From Anomaloglossus baeobatrachus (Eukaryota > Chordata > Amphibia > Anura > Aromobatidae), in NCBI RefSeq assembly GCF_048569485.1, contig NC_134353.1, positions 529,821,008 through 529,885,007 on the forward strand: a DNA stretch of 64,000 nucleotides, given 5' to 3'. The position numbers and the translations under genes were made by a program. Shown piece after piece: positions 31,721-43,908 of the stretch. Every line of letters begins with the position of its first letter. Position 1 is the stretch's first letter. The notes beneath the pieces are model-generated. The model was not told the origin of the DNA and ran no database searches. It was given only the letters and a program-made list of their open reading frames with translations.

Positions 31721-31850
31721 AGACTGTGACGTCACCAGTCAGCTGACTGCAGGGAGCCTCCGGAGACCGCGCATAGTCAGGTGGGCGTGGTTATCCGCCT
31801 ATAAGAGCGCAGACGCCCGAGGAGCGCTCATTGACTCATTCCTCTCTGGC
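31721..31850 (+). promoter_or_regulatory. PLIN2: PLIN2 core promoter
   Basis: TGACGTCA at 31,727-31,734 is a perfect CRE. AGTCAGCTGACT at 31,737-31,748 is a palindrome with an E-box core. GGTGGGCGTGG at about 31,780 is a GC/CACCC-type box. CTATAAGAG at 31,799-31,807 fits a TATA box, which puts the start site near 31,830, where TTGACTCATT (31,831) also gives an AP-1-like TGACTCA. Site identities are by consensus only. A PPAR element was not found in this stretch. Confidence 0.65.
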
Positions 31851-31984
31851 AGGCAGTGGCTGTAGTGAGCAGGTGGGTGGCGGCTTCAGCCCGTGCTGGG
31901 ATTAGAGGAGAGATCTCTGGTGGTGTTTGCTCTTTCTCGGCGATGACCGTGTGCTTTACTTTTTGTAGGTATTTTCCTAGCAAC

Positions 31985-34900
31985 ATGGCTGAGACAGTGG
32001 AACAGCAGCAGCAGCAGGTAATGTTTCCACCCTGGTATATATTGGGCATGGAGGGGGCAGATGTAGTGGAGCTTATAGTCTGCCCCTTACTGTGGGGTCT
32101 GAGCCCCTCACTATTAGTGCAGCAGTAGGTGGCTCCTCAGTCTCCCTGGTATATGCACTGTGCGAGGCACTGGCTCTCTGGTATCTGCCATCTGCTGGTG
32201 CTTGTCCCGGGTGCACAGGATCTGTTGGAGTGGCCACTTCTGGCAGGGGATGTTGCAGATATGTAGCTTTCAGTGCGGTTTGCTTTCAGTGACTGACTTT
32301 ATGGCTGGTTTTGGAGATGTAATGGGCTCTACAGAAGTGTGTGTATATAAATTGTCCATTATACATCTATGCAGCTAATGGAAACTCACTGACCATATCT
32401 CAAAACTAGCAGAGGGAAAAGGCAGCTGTAACTGTAAATACAGATCAGTAAGCTAAACCACTGTAGGGTGCTGCAGACCCCCATGATAAAGGGCATAGTC
32501 AACTCTGGTGCAACATACAGATGACAGGCCCCTCACAACCTAGCAGATCTTGGAGGGCATTGCTGCTGGGTATTAGAATTGGGCCTGCCACACACGGGTG
32601 CAGTGTCTGGCTTACAGCCTATTGTTGGTGCCCATACTACCAGATCAGGTGGACTGCCCAGCACTAGAAGTACATCCCACTGGGATGGAGACCCTATTTT
32701 ACAAAGCCAGTGTCCATGGGTTTTTCTTACTGCATAAGTGAAGACTGTAGTTACATTGTGCACTCCTTACACTTGTGCAGGTTGCAGCCATCCCTGAATG
32801 TCCTTGTAAACTACAATACTTATCCATGTGGTGTACACTCATATAGTGCTGTCCAGGCCACCTATTGTAATAGTAGGAGCTTTATTAAAGGGAACCTGTC
32901 ACCACTTTTTTGGTGTATAAGCTGCGGCCACCACCACCGGACTTGCATACAGCATTCTAACATGCTGTATATATAAAGGCTCAGGCCGCTGTGACAACAT
33001 AAAAAAAACACTACTTTCCTAACAGTCGTGTGGTGAGCCATACGGGCTTCTCCAGTACCGGGGCTGCCTCTTTCAGCCATCTTTGTCCTTCTCTAGCCAT
33101 GATGCGTCCGTCATCCACACTCGCCGGCATTCAGGTCCTGAGCAGGGCAGATCAAAGTACTTTAGTGCGCCTGCACAGGATCGGTGAGTGTCTATGATGT
33201 AGACGCGTCATGCACACAGGCTTCAGACAGGGGACAAAGATGGCCGAAAGAGGTGGCACCGGGGAACGGAGACGCCCATATGGCCCACCGTATGACTGAG
33301 TATTATAAAGTGTTTTTGTTTTCACAGTGGCCTGGGCTCTTATATACAGCATTCTAACATGCTGTATATAAGCGCCTGGTGGTGGTGGCCGTAGCTTATA
33401 TGCCAAAAAGTGTTTACAGGTTCCCTTTAAACTAAAAATCACCTTCTGCAGCTCCTGGGCTGCATTCTATGAAGGTGCACCTTGGCCCTGACTCCCCCCT
33501 CCCCTTCTAGACCCCCAAAAATAACTTTATAAAACTTGGCTGTTAGGTATACTAATTACCTTGGTTGGCCAGATGGGTGGGCTCATTTTCTGTTTCTTTA
33601 TCCCCCACTTGCTGCTGATTGTCGTCCTTCTTTGATGGGATGACTCCCTCAGTCTTCCTCCTCGTCACATTTTCATATCTTGTGCCTGTGCAGTTAGATC
33701 TGCTCGTGCAGCTTTCTTTGCCATATTGCAGCCAGAGCAGAAAACATAGCTGCTCGTGCCAGTGAGCTAAATGTGCAGGCACAAGATTATGGGTGGGTAC
33801 TAGCATGGTGCTGGTGAGGTCAACGCTGTGCATGAAAAAATCCTTTATGTGAAAAGACAATAAAGCCCCCTCTTTGACCTCTTTATTAACCCCACCAATA
33901 ACAGCCCTCCGGGTCCAACGTAATCCACACAAGGTCCCATGACTCCTCCAGCTCTGCTACACCTGACACTCACAGAGCGCCATAGACCGTGACTGCTCAC
34001 TGTGAGGGTCAGGCTGCAAGTGAAGTGAGCCGCATGAGATCAGCTGTCGCTTCACTCATGCGCTTTGCGCTGACAGGTGCAGGACTCCAGCTGTCACTGC
34101 ACATCAGCTGACTGAAGTCACTGCTGATCTTGTACTCGCCTTCTCAAGCGAGGCTGCCTCTGGATGCTGGTCTCCTGCTTCCAGACTGGCTCATGTCTAT
34201 ACAGTTATGCTCAGCTGGGTCGGGTCATAAGTAGCAGAGCGCCAAAGACAGCCACATGGGACAAGCATCGCTGGAGACTTCAGCACCACGGACAGAGCAG
34301 GGACAGGTGAGCATCTCCCCGTGCTATCAAAATAACGCAGGGACATTCCGGGTAAAACCACACGCGGTTTTCGGTTGCGGCTTGCTGCAGTTTTTTGCCA
34401 CAGGTGCAGTAATCTTTCAGAGGATGAAGGTCCATTTTCTAGTGCGCACAGGGACTTACACAGTACATGGCAGGCATACATTTGTAAGGCTCTCAGCACA
34501 GGAACATTTTTTTATATTCTTTTCTGCCATGAACCATTTTGTGTTGTGGCAAAGGTTGAAAATGAGCAATTCTGAATTTCTCAAAGTACAATTGCTAGTA
34601 AATGTTTGTTTTACATGACCAGTCTGTGTTTTTCTTTTATTCTCCCATGTTCCATCCCTAGAATGTGGTGGTAAGGCTGATAAACCTCCCATTTGTGAGC
34701 TCTACATATGACATGGTGTCTTCCACCTATGTGACCACTAAAGACAACCATCACTACCTGAAATCTGTATGTGACATCGCAGAGAAAAGTGTGAAGAGCA
34801 TCACTTCGGTGGCCATCACCAGCGCCATGCCAATCCTGCAGAAACTTGAGCCTCAAAGTAGGTTTAGCGTCTTGATGGTGGTTTTTTACTTGGTAGGATT

Positions 34901-37900
34901 GGGTAAACCCCTAATGTATATACAGTATTTGGGACTAAAATCTCTACCATATGGATTTATTAATGTTTAAAGGGAACCTGTCAGCAGAAATTTCGCCCAA
35001 AAGCTAAAAGATTCCCCCTCTGCAGCTCCTGGGCTGCATTCTAGGAAGGTCCCTGTTATTATTGTGCCCCATGTGAGACCAAAATAAAGCCTTTATAAAG
35101 TTCTACCTTTTTGTATGCAGCTTCTGTAAATCCGACACGGGGGCGGGCTCTCTGCCGTCCGTTATTCTGCCTCCTGGTCCTGTATGCCGCCCCCATCGCT
35201 CCTTTCCATATCTGATGCACCGCCCACTGCTCCAGCCATCCCCGCGCATGCCCAGTGCCAGTCTCACGGGACTGAGCACTGTGACTGCTGGTGATGTGTG
35301 CGCAGGCAAGTGATTATGGACGGGGCTGTGACTGTTATCAGCAAGTACCCGGCCATAATCTCTTGAGCGCGCAAACCTCTCCAGCGTCACACTGTGCTCA
35401 GGATTTATGCTAGACTGTATGGGCTGCTTCCAGGGATGACGTCCCTTTGTCATGTGATAGGGGCGTGTTCGAAATACTATCACATGACAAAGGGACGTCA
35501 TCCCTGGAAGCAGCCCATACAGTCTAGCATCTACACTGAGCTCAGTGTGACGCTGGAGAGGTTTGCGCGCTCAAGAGATTATGGCCGGGTACTTGCTGAT
35601 AACAGTCACAGTCCCGCCCATAATCACTTGCCTGCGCACACATCACCAGCAGTCACAGTGCTCAGTCCCGTGAGACTGGCACTGGGCATGCGTGGGGATG
35701 GCTGGAGCAGTGGGCGGTGCATCAGATATGGAAAGGAGCGATGGGGGCGGCATACAGGACCAGGAGGCAGAATAACGGACGGCAGAGAGCCCGCCCCCGT
35801 GTCGGATTTACAGAAGCTGCATACAAAAAGGTAGAACTTTATAAAGGCTTTATTTTGGTCTCACATGGGGCACAATAATAACAGGGACCTTCCTAGAATG
35901 CAGCCCAGGAGCTGCAGAGGGGGAATCTTTTAGCTTTTGGGCGAAATTTCTGATGACAGGTTCCCTTTAAGATGCAGGTAAACATGATTGGCAATATAGT
36001 AAGGATGGTTGCAATATAGACCACCACCCCCCTGCCAAAACAGCAATCATGGGAGTTGTGGTTGAGTTTCAGAGGGATGACATGGGACAATACAATCCCA
36101 GGTATTTTGTAGTAATATCAGGAGATGTGTATAACTAGGTGGCATTAGTGCATAGAGGTGTGCCATTCTAGACATGTCAGTAATTTTCTCCTAGTGTGGC
36201 AAGTAGGCCAAATATCACCATATACCTAGTATTTCCCACAAGAGCTTTGCTAGCTTTTATATACAATGACTGTTGTATTAAATCTAATTTCCTCAGTTGC
36301 TCTGGCAAACAACATTGGCTGTATTGGACTGGACAAGATTGAGGAAAGGTTGCCTATTCTGTATCAGCCTCCTGAAAAGGTAAGCAGATAAAATCATGCA
36401 GAGCCTTAAATTTCCCTTCACCTACTGTCAGATTACAGAGGTCCCATCTTGTATATTTTTAGGTTGTGGCTATTGCCTCAGAAGCAGTTGTTGGTGCCAG
36501 AGATGCTGTTATCCATAGTATCACAGGAGTAGTGGATAAAACCAAGGGAGCTGTGCAGGACAGTGTGGAGATGACTAAGGCTGTTGTAAATGGCGGCATT
36601 AATACTGTTCTTGGAAGCTGTGTAGTGAAGATCATGAGCGACCGTGTGGACTCTGCACTAACTAGGTCTGAATGTCTTCTGGAACAATTCCTGCCACCAA
36701 CAGATGAAGAACTTGGTAAGCCAAACTGCTTAACTTGTATGCACAGAATAAGCCGCATTTGCTGGCGTAGCCAAAATACTAGCTCACCTGGCTTACTTTA
36801 AGCAACTGCATTATAGTTCAACTCTGCTGAAGAAGCTAAGGGTGTCCTGACAAGTAGTAAACCACAAGGTTTATATTGCTGACTCCACAAAGTGTATCCA
36901 AGCTGTTAAATATGAGCATAACAAAGTTCTCTTATTATAGCCAAGGAAGCAACTGAAACAGAAGGCTTTGTGTCCCAAGATAAGCCTGGCTACTATGTGC
37001 GCTTGGGATCCCTCTCTACAAAGGCCCGCAAGCGTGTCTACCAACAGGCCCTGACTAGGATGAAGGATGCCAAATGCAGGAGTCAGGAAGCCATTGCTCA
37101 GCTCCAGAACACACTTGACCTGGTTAGTACATGTACTTGTAAACATCGTCACTAACTTTCGTGGAGTGACAAACTTTAATTGAGCCAAAAAGCTATACAT
37201 TGCAGATTAGATATCTTGCAGTATTTAGGACGAAGCATTGCAATACAAGCCTAGATTCACTCATTCATATGTTCAGAAAATCTTTTCCCTGCCACCAGAA
37301 GACACCATTTCTACAGGTTGTATTGCAGATCAGCCCCTAATTTGAATTTTAGAGGCCACCACCATGTACAGGAGTAGCGGGTTCTAGAAATAAAGGACTG
37401 TAAAGCCTACAATGCTTTAACCTTATCTCCAGGTATAAAGCATCAAATTGGGACTCTCCTACTTTCTGTAGGCATGTACAAAAAGCCTGTCATAGGCAAA
37501 GCTCCCTTATTGTTGACATGAAGTACTAATAGGGCTTTACACCCACATGTACTTCCTGAGGGGGAAAATGCATACTGGTGTAAAACCAGATGTAGTGCAT
37601 ATAATCACACCTGTCTTCCATGAACATAAATAACTTTCTTTTCAGATTGAATATGCAAGAAAAAACATGAATGGTGCAAATCAGAAGATCCATGATGCTC
37701 AAGAGAAGATGTTCAGCAAGTGGGTGGAGTGGACGAAAGGAACTGGAGAAGATGCTGGTGGGGAAACTGAGGGTGCAGAGGTAATGACACTCGAGTCTTA
37801 TGCTAGGCATCATCTGTATACTGGAAATATAACATGTCGTCTTCTCATTACAGCAAATGGAATCCCGCACACTGACTATTGCCCGTAGTCTCACTCATCA

Positions 37901-38225
37901 CCTGCAAAGCACATGTCTGTCTCTGGTCTCCAGTGTCCAAGGACTTCCACAAAATATTCAGAGCAAGGCTCAGAGTATTAGTGCCATGGCTGCAGATATC
38001 TATCAAAACTTCCACTCTGCTTCTTCCTTCAGAGAAATATCGGACAGCCTCTTAACCGCCACTAAGGACATGTTCACTAAAATAAAGGATGGCATGGATG
38101 ATGTTATGGACTACTTCATAAACAACACTCCACTAAATTGGCTGGTAGGTCCATTTTATCCCAAACTGGCAAGTAGCCAACATGGGGAGCAAGAAGATGG
38201 GGGAGATTCAGTTAAAGAGGACTAA
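31985..38225 (+). CDS. PLIN2: Perilipin-2 (adipophilin), seven coding exons
   Basis: Coding exons 31,985-32,017; 34,662-34,857; 36,297-36,379; 36,463-36,715; 36,941-37,122; 37,646-37,780; 37,854-38,225. All have GT/AG borders and phases that add up to 417 residues (human 437). Perilipin-2 coats cytoplasmic lipid droplets and limits lipase access. After a [11 protein letters not shown] start in good Kozak context, the PAT domain (residues ~12-105) shows [25 protein letters not shown] and [11 protein letters not shown]. The 11-mer amphipathic region (~105-190) has [17 protein letters not shown]. The C-terminal helix bundle (~200-400) has [21 protein letters not shown] and ends [23 protein letters not shown]. 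These agree with PLIN2 rather than PLIN3. The poly-Gln start is unusual. No break is seen. Confidence 0.95.
32885..33430. mobile_element. T2/Kolobok-like MITE in PLIN2 intron
   Basis: TTAAAGGGAACCTGTCACCA at the left and CAGGTTCCCTTTAA at the right, flanked by TTAA. The inverted repeat extends inward for over 50 bp (TATAAGCTGCGGCCACCACC and its complement at 33,375-33,400). T2-type MITEs of Xenopus have TTAAAGG ends and TTAA targets. No coding content. Confidence 0.8.
33431..33960. repeat. Diverged relative of the intron-2 foldback
   Basis: It shares CTGCAGCTCCTGGGCTGCAT and the AACTTTATAAAACTTGGCT-type segment with the element at 34,967, but lacks a clear right end. It lies in the same PLIN2 intron. 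Confidence 0.4.
34967..35970. mobile_element. T2-like TTAA foldback element, 1 kb hairpin, PLIN2 intron 2
   Basis: TTAAAGGGAACCTGTCAGCA at the left and GACAGGTTCCCTTTAA at the right. The two ~490 bp arms pair in register (coordinates sum to 70,937) with few mismatches. The centre near 35,468 lies between GTCATGTGATAG and CTATCACATGAC. Frames read in the two arms (35,103-35,501 minus and 35,394-35,834 plus) are mirror images and not genes. The element lies wholly within the intron 34,858-36,296. Confidence 0.9.
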
Positions 38226-38475
38226 AAATGAAGTGCCTAATGGGCAAATACCACTAAATTACTTGCCTTAGTTTACATCTTCCACCTTGGTCTATGCCAG
38301 TTACTGGTCCTCAGATTGTCAAATGTGAAAGGAGTTGTCTCTAACATTGGACTTTTGTCTTACTCTTGGATGTTTTTTGTATCTTCACAAATATGGTATC
38401 AATGTTACACTATGTACACTAACTTTATATTGTCTACTTTTGTATTAATAAAATGCTGCATTGACTTGTCTGTCG

Positions 38476-39099
38476 TGTACAAACATTAGTTGCTCAAATG
38501 TAAGATCTGGTTTTAACTTGCACTCATTGTGACTTGACTCCCTAAAATGGTGCTCCTATAGCAATCTGTGGGTAATAAAACCTAGCGAATGACTAGAGAT
38601 CTAAACATGGTGGGAGGAATGGGAAATCTTCATACAGGAGCTTGGAGATCTCCATTTCAGACTCTAAAAGCTTACATCTGAAGCAACCAGGGGATCAAAT
38701 TTTGTAAAATACCAAAAAAAATAAACTTTGCACCCTTTACACTTGCAAGAGACTTAGAAATACAATGTCTTTATTTGAATTAGCAGTGTGTAATGTTACT
38801 CATGACATGCTACTTTAGCCAGTGAGATTGTAGCTATAGTTTTAATGACTGAGGGAGGCTTGGTTCCTGAGACCCAACCCCCACACATGGCATGCATGAT
38901 ACTACTCAGAAGTCTGTAGCTCCAGCATGGGCTGTGCAAGCAGAGCTCAGCAGGCTCAAGTCTACAGGTCCTTCTCTGGATCTGTAAAGACTCTGCATTG
39001 AGCCTGTAACCTGCTGTTTCACCACTGGTGATAGGTGTATAAGGACAGACTCCACTGATACTCAGCAAGCATAACAGGTGATGAACTGTCATTGTTCAC
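38476..39099. other. Intergenic downstream of PLIN2
   Basis: I see no gene, repeat family or RNA in this stretch. Base composition is like the PLIN2 introns. Confidence 0.5.
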
Positions 39100-39411
39100 T
39101 TAAAGGGAATCTGTCAGTGGGTGTTTGCTACCTCATCTGAGAGCAGCATAATAGAGACCCAAATACTAACATGTCACTTACTGAGCTGTTTATTTTGATT
39201 AAAATCTGTTTTCTCTGCTGCAGTTGTACAGAGCTCATAAATATACTGGAATACAAGGCAGCATGCCAAATAGTAATCTAATGCTATACTGCTGATCAAT
39301 GTTATCCAAACTACTCAGCAGTCCAGTAAGTCCTAAACCACTGGAATCAGGATCGCTGCCCCTACATTATGCTGATCTCAGATCAGGTAACAAAATGATG
39401 TTCCCTTTTAA
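39100..39411. mobile_element. T2-like MITE
   Basis: TTAAAGGGAATCTGTCAGTG at the left and TTCCCTTTTAA at the right, bordered by TTAA at 39,100 and 39,408. The 312 bp have no coding content. The inverted repeat is short compared with the intronic members. Confidence 0.7.
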
Positions 39412-39593
39412 CATTTGCCTGGTTATAAGGGAAGATCTCCCCTTTGTCCATACTCGTAGAGAGTAAGTTTATAGCATGTCTTCCAAATGACATCCTAGCT
39501 TGCATGCAAAGCCATAAGTGTAAATATCTTTTCATAAATATTAATACTTTACCAAAAGTGAATTGTGCAGTCCTTTCATATACTGCATCTCTT

Positions 39594-39949
39594 AAATTTA
39601 AAGAGAACCTGTCAGGTGCAATATGCACCCATAAGCATAATGCTAATGAATGTGCAGTGTCAGAGGATGATTTCACTCACCTCTGTTGCCATTGTCACTG
39701 GACCCTGGAGTTTGGGTCATGCGCATTACTTCAGTTTGAAGCCAGGACACGTACACCTGGCTTCATAGTGCGCATGACTGGAACTCCGGGCTCATGCGCA
39801 TTGAGCTGACATTCAGCGGCAGAGAGGTGAGTGAGATCATGCTGTGACACTGGACATTCAGGGTCGAACTAACATGCTAATGGAGCAGATAAGCCATGGG
39901 AACTAACTTCCAGGGGACTAGTGCCCTTGCTCATTAGCATAGGATTTCT
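39594..39949. mobile_element. T2-like MITE, right end lost
   Basis: TTTAAAGAGAACCTGTCAGG at the left, with a short hairpin GGTGCAATATGCACCC. CATTAGCATAGGATTTCT near 39,935 complements the ATGCTAATGAATG part, so the right arm starts but is cut by the DIRS sequence that follows. Confidence 0.5.
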
Positions 39950-42900
39950 AAAGATTTTATTTTTCCAGCACCCATGATGGCACCACGAGAGAGGGGATCC
40001 ACCCTTCAAGGACAAGAAACTTCCAGAATAAAAAGGGGCGGCACCTCTCCTCGCATCAGTTGGTTTCCTGGCCTTGAACAGGGATTCACTAGATCCAGGA
40101 TGGTCTTGATGGACCGAAGATTGAAGTCTGGCGCCCGGCCGTCTCTGGCAGCGGCACGTGTCCTGCGGTGATCGGCCGAGGTTCTGTGGAGCTGCCGCAG
40201 TGAACCCACGGGGGTCAGGCCTGCGTGCGGCATACCATACTCCGGTGACGCCAGGACGGATTCCAGGTGTGGGGACATGGTGTGGAGCCTGCGAGTACCA
40301 GGTAAAGGCCAGTCGACCGCAGTGCTCTCCCGCCGCAGCAAACCCATGGGGGTTCTGTCTGTGCGGGGGTCCGTCGTCTCTCACACTCACTCCTTACCAT
40401 GTAGCGCCAGGGGTCAGGATGGAGGTGGCTGCTGCTGCGCTTCCCTGCGGTGGCATCCTCACGGCTGCAGGTACTGGCGCTTCCGGGTATCAGAGCGCCA
40501 TGTTGTGTGTGGCAGGCGGGGGTGTCCAGGCAGTGCGCATATGCAGTGTGTTGGACGCGAAGTGGGACGTCATCTCCCGGAAATAGAAGGGAGGGGGTTG
40601 TGATTTTTTTTTTTTTTTTTTAAATAAAGAGCGGCAATCTTCCTCAGTGGTGTCTGCTCAGTACCATGGCTGACAAGCGGTCGGCTGTGTCTCCTTTGCC
40701 TCCCTCCTCTCCAAAGCCTCCCTCTGATTCATATACTGCCTCCCAGAAGCGGTAGCAGAGAGATCACCGGCTCTGGAGCCAAGTGTGGGATGACTGAGGA
40801 TCGGTCCTGCAAGCGGAAGGACCCTGGCACCCTTGACAGAAAAAGACCCTCTAAAGGAGGGAAGTCAGATGATGTCCCTGCTGACCCAGTATAGCATCTG
40901 TGGGTGAGTGATGGCTCCTGATTCCCGCTTCTAAACGACAGTTGTCTTCTCTGTGTTTTTCCTAGGATCCTGATAGACCTAAGAAATGTCAATCCAAGTC
41001 TAGGCATAATGAACATGCCTTGTGCAGTAAGGAATTATCCGGTTCCTGGACTAAGAGGCTGTGCAGGGGCTGCATTCAGCAGACTGTCAGAGGAACAGTC
41101 GGGATTTACCTCCAATCTCCGTTCCATCATACGGGAAGAGGTCAGGGATTCCCTCAAATCACTGTCTGGGGCGCAGAGCGCTGGGGCTTCTAAACCCCCT
41201 TCACTTACCCACGAGGACTCTGATGGGGAATGTGATTCCCCTGGCTCTACTTCCCGCCCCCGTCGCAGGTACGATATCGTGTGATAGCTGGCGTAGCGAA
41301 AACTATCGCTACGCCAGCTTCAAATGCGCTCACCTGCCCTGCGACCGTCGCTCTGGCCGGCGACCCGCCTCCTTCCTAAGGGGGCGGGTCGTGCGGCGTC
41401 ACAGCGACGTCACACGGCAGGCGGCCAATAGGAGCGGAGGGGCGGAGATGAGCAGGATGTAAACATCCTGCCCAGCTCCTTCCTTCCGCATATCCTACGG
41501 AAGCCACAGTGACGCCGGTAGGAGATGTTCCTCGCTCCTGCGGCTTCACACACAGCGATGTGTGCTGACGCAGGAGCGAGGAACAACATCGCACCTGTCG
41601 CTGCACCGGCATTATGGAAATGTCGGAGGCTGCAGCGATGATACGATTACGACGATTTTGCGTTCGTTAATCGTATCATCCAGGCTTTACACACTACGAT
41701 ATCGCATGCGATGCCGGATGTGCGTCACTTTCAATTTGACCCCACCGACATCGCACCTGCGATGTCGTAGTGTGCAAAGCCGCCCTAAGTCTAAATTTTG
41801 CAATATCCCTTGTGAGGGGGAGTATCTGTTTGGGCCGGTCCTGGATGACATCCTGGAGAAGGTTAGCGACAAGAAAAGTGGCTTTCCTTTTCCGTCATCA
41901 AGGCGGTCCTTTCGGAAGAAGCCAGTTCGCCGGAATACCCAGCCAAGGGATCGGAATACCTGGTCCGATAGAAAGAAACCGGGAAAGGGGTTCATGTTCA
42001 AGGGGCCCTCAAAAGATCAGCATAAGTCATCCAAGTGACTCGCTTTTCCAGGTCAGAGGGAGACTCTCTCAGTTCCTTCCGGCTTGGGAAAGGATTTCAT
42101 CCAGTTCATGGATCCTGGGCCTAATAAAATCAGCCCTCCGGCTCCCCTTCCATCACCCTCCTCCTCAACGATTCCTGGTTACCCCTCTACGTCGTTCTCC
42201 TGCGGAACAGCTGGCTTTGGAAGCAGAGATCAAACACCTCCTCTTCAAGAAGGTTCTGATGCAAATTCCCACACAAGAACAAGGGGACGGATTCCACTCC
42301 ACCCTCTTTCTGGTGAGAAAGCCTGACGGGTCCTATCGCACCATCATAAACCTGAAAACCCTCAACCAGTTCCTTCACATCGACAGCTTCAAGATGGAGT
42401 CCGTGAAGTCCATTGTGAAATATCTGTATCCCCAATGTCACATGGCAGTCATAGACTTAAGCGATGCATACTATCATGTCCCGATCCACTCTCTCTTCCA
42501 ATGCTTCCTCAGAGTAGCCATACACATGGGCAGTCGGGTCTGCCATTTTAAATACAAAGCTCTCCCCTTCGGTCTGGCCATCGCCCCAAGAATATTTACA
42601 AAGCTAATATCGGAAGTATCCGCATATCTGCGTCAGAGGGAAGTCCTTCTAATTCCTTATCTGGACGACTTCTTGATTGTGGGCACCTCAGCCCGCCATT
42701 GTGCAGCTCTTCTGCGGCAGGTGCAAGCCTCCCTGCGGGAGTTGGGCTGGTTGATCAACACAGAAAAGTCCAGGTTAATCCCATCCAAGGTTCAGCTGTT
42801 TCTGGGACTCACTTGAGACTCAAACACTCAGATGTGTCATCTACCACACTCCAAGGTGGAAGCCCTCCAGTCCCAGATAGACCGGACTCTGCGGTGCAAG

Positions 42901-43084
42901 TGCATGTCTCTCAGGGGTGCGATGTCCCTTCTGGGCTCCCTCACTTCGGCCATCCCGGCTGTCCGATGGGCTCAGTCACACACCCGGGTCCGGCAGTGGA
43001 ACGTCTTGCAGCATCAGACCACTCATGGGGATCATCTGGACAGTCTCATAGTTCTCGGCCTCACACGCTCCAGTCCCTCTATTG
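39950..43084 (+). mobile_element. DIRS-type retrotransposon B (broken)
   Basis: A terminal-type sequence starts at CAGCACCCATGATGGCACC (about 39,968). A gag-like start MADKRSAVSPLPPSSPKPPS lies at 40,665. A gag tail (CEGEYLFGPVLDDILEKV) with basic region is at 41,800-42,040. Reverse transcriptase is at 42,180-42,816 with DLSDAYYHVPI and LIPYLDDFLIVG, and RNase H-like remains follow to about 43,084. The recombinase and right end are missing. The copy is broken, with several breaks including a MITE insertion. Boundaries are approximate. Confidence 0.75.
41265..41787. mobile_element. Foldback MITE inside DIRS B
   Basis: Inverted pairs include GCTGGCGTAGCGAAAACTAT with its complement and, at the right, a compact hairpin between GGCTTTACACACTACGATAT and CGTAGTGTGCAAAGCCGCCC. 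It belongs to the same family type as 13,478-14,044. The left terminus is not recognisable. It separates gag-like sequence from the gag tail of the DIRS copy. Confidence 0.65.
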
Positions 43085-43430
43085 GTGGCTGAAGCCTAAT
43101 TACAGGCGAAACGGCCGTCGTCCCCTGTGAGGAGCCGGCATGCAGGTCTCCTCCCGCTAATGATTTTATCCTGCACTGAAATTTTGAAATAAAGAACTTC
43201 GGACACAACAACGGTAATTGCGGTCAATTTCTTCTGCTACATATTGAATGGGACACTTACTTTTGTGACCAGCACGTTGCTCCCAGATTATATACTCTGC
43301 TGGTGATATATGTGCATACAAGTGTGTTTCCAAACGGTAATAGAAGCATACAAGTGGTGCAGGGCTCATTTTTTCCTTGTTCGTTTGCACTTATATATAT
43401 AGATACTGCAATACCACTGTTGCAGTATAA
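43085..43430 (+). mobile_element. PLE terminus with hammerhead-like motif
   Basis: GCTGAAG (from 43,088) and GCGAAACGGCCGTC (from 43,106), with GCCT/AGGC as helix II, form a hammerhead-like core that lacks part of the usual CTGANGA. AATAAAG follows at about 43,189. It abuts the truncated DIRS B and has no coding sequence. Confidence 0.4.
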
Positions 43431-43908
43431 AGTGAAAATCTGTCTCCCATGGAGCTCAGACTACAGATGAGCTCCAAAGAGTACTGAGATAAGTGTCAGG
43501 GGTCAACAGCAGACGTCAAACTGTCATAACCCATTGGTTCCCATAATCGCATCAAGGTTAAGGGGTTGACTAATAGCCTGCATCAGTCACACACAGAGCT
43601 CAGAACCTGGGTGCCCTTCACACATGCAGACCCCTTACCAGGATGGTAATTTACATATTAATGTTGAAAGGGGATAACAAATAGGGTTTTGACATGCATC
43701 TTGGCAAATAATGTTGCATGTAGCCTGGCCTTGAATTGGTATAGCTAATCATGTTTGTTTTTTGACAATAATGAGGCCTGAGCTACAGTGACTTTTGTAA
43801 TCCTACTGGTTCGACTTTAGCTATGGCTGCCATCCAAAGTAATACATTGAGTTGTATGCATTTGGTTGCAATACAGCTGCCATTTAGTTAAAATCAGTCA
43901 GCAATTAG
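43431..43908. other. Intergenic, nothing recognised
   Basis: No gene or clear repeat structure seen. AT-rich. Confidence 0.4.

Larger units (their letters stand above)
31830..38475 (+). other. PLIN2: PLIN2 transcription unit
   Basis: The predicted transcript starts about 31,830 and has a short non-coding first exon ending near 31,871 (GTGAGCAG before GTGGGT). A likely acceptor lies at 31,979-31,980 (TTTTCCTAG), four bases before the start codon. The 3' UTR runs from 38,226, with AATAAA at 38,447-38,452 followed by a GT-rich stretch, so cleavage is expected near 38,470. The exact first-exon borders are inference. The introns carry TTAA foldback elements (32,885-33,430 and 34,967-35,970). Confidence 0.75.

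Noticed and set aside
35103-35834. Two nearly identical ~130-146 codon frames in opposite directions
   Set aside because: Mirror images in the two arms of the intronic foldback element, not genes.
31985-38225. Assignment of the host gene as PLIN3 or PLIN1
   Set aside because: [21 protein letters not shown] and [11 protein letters not shown] agree with PLIN2. PLIN3 has YFVRLGSLSER and NTPVTWLVGP at these places, and PLIN1 is longer.
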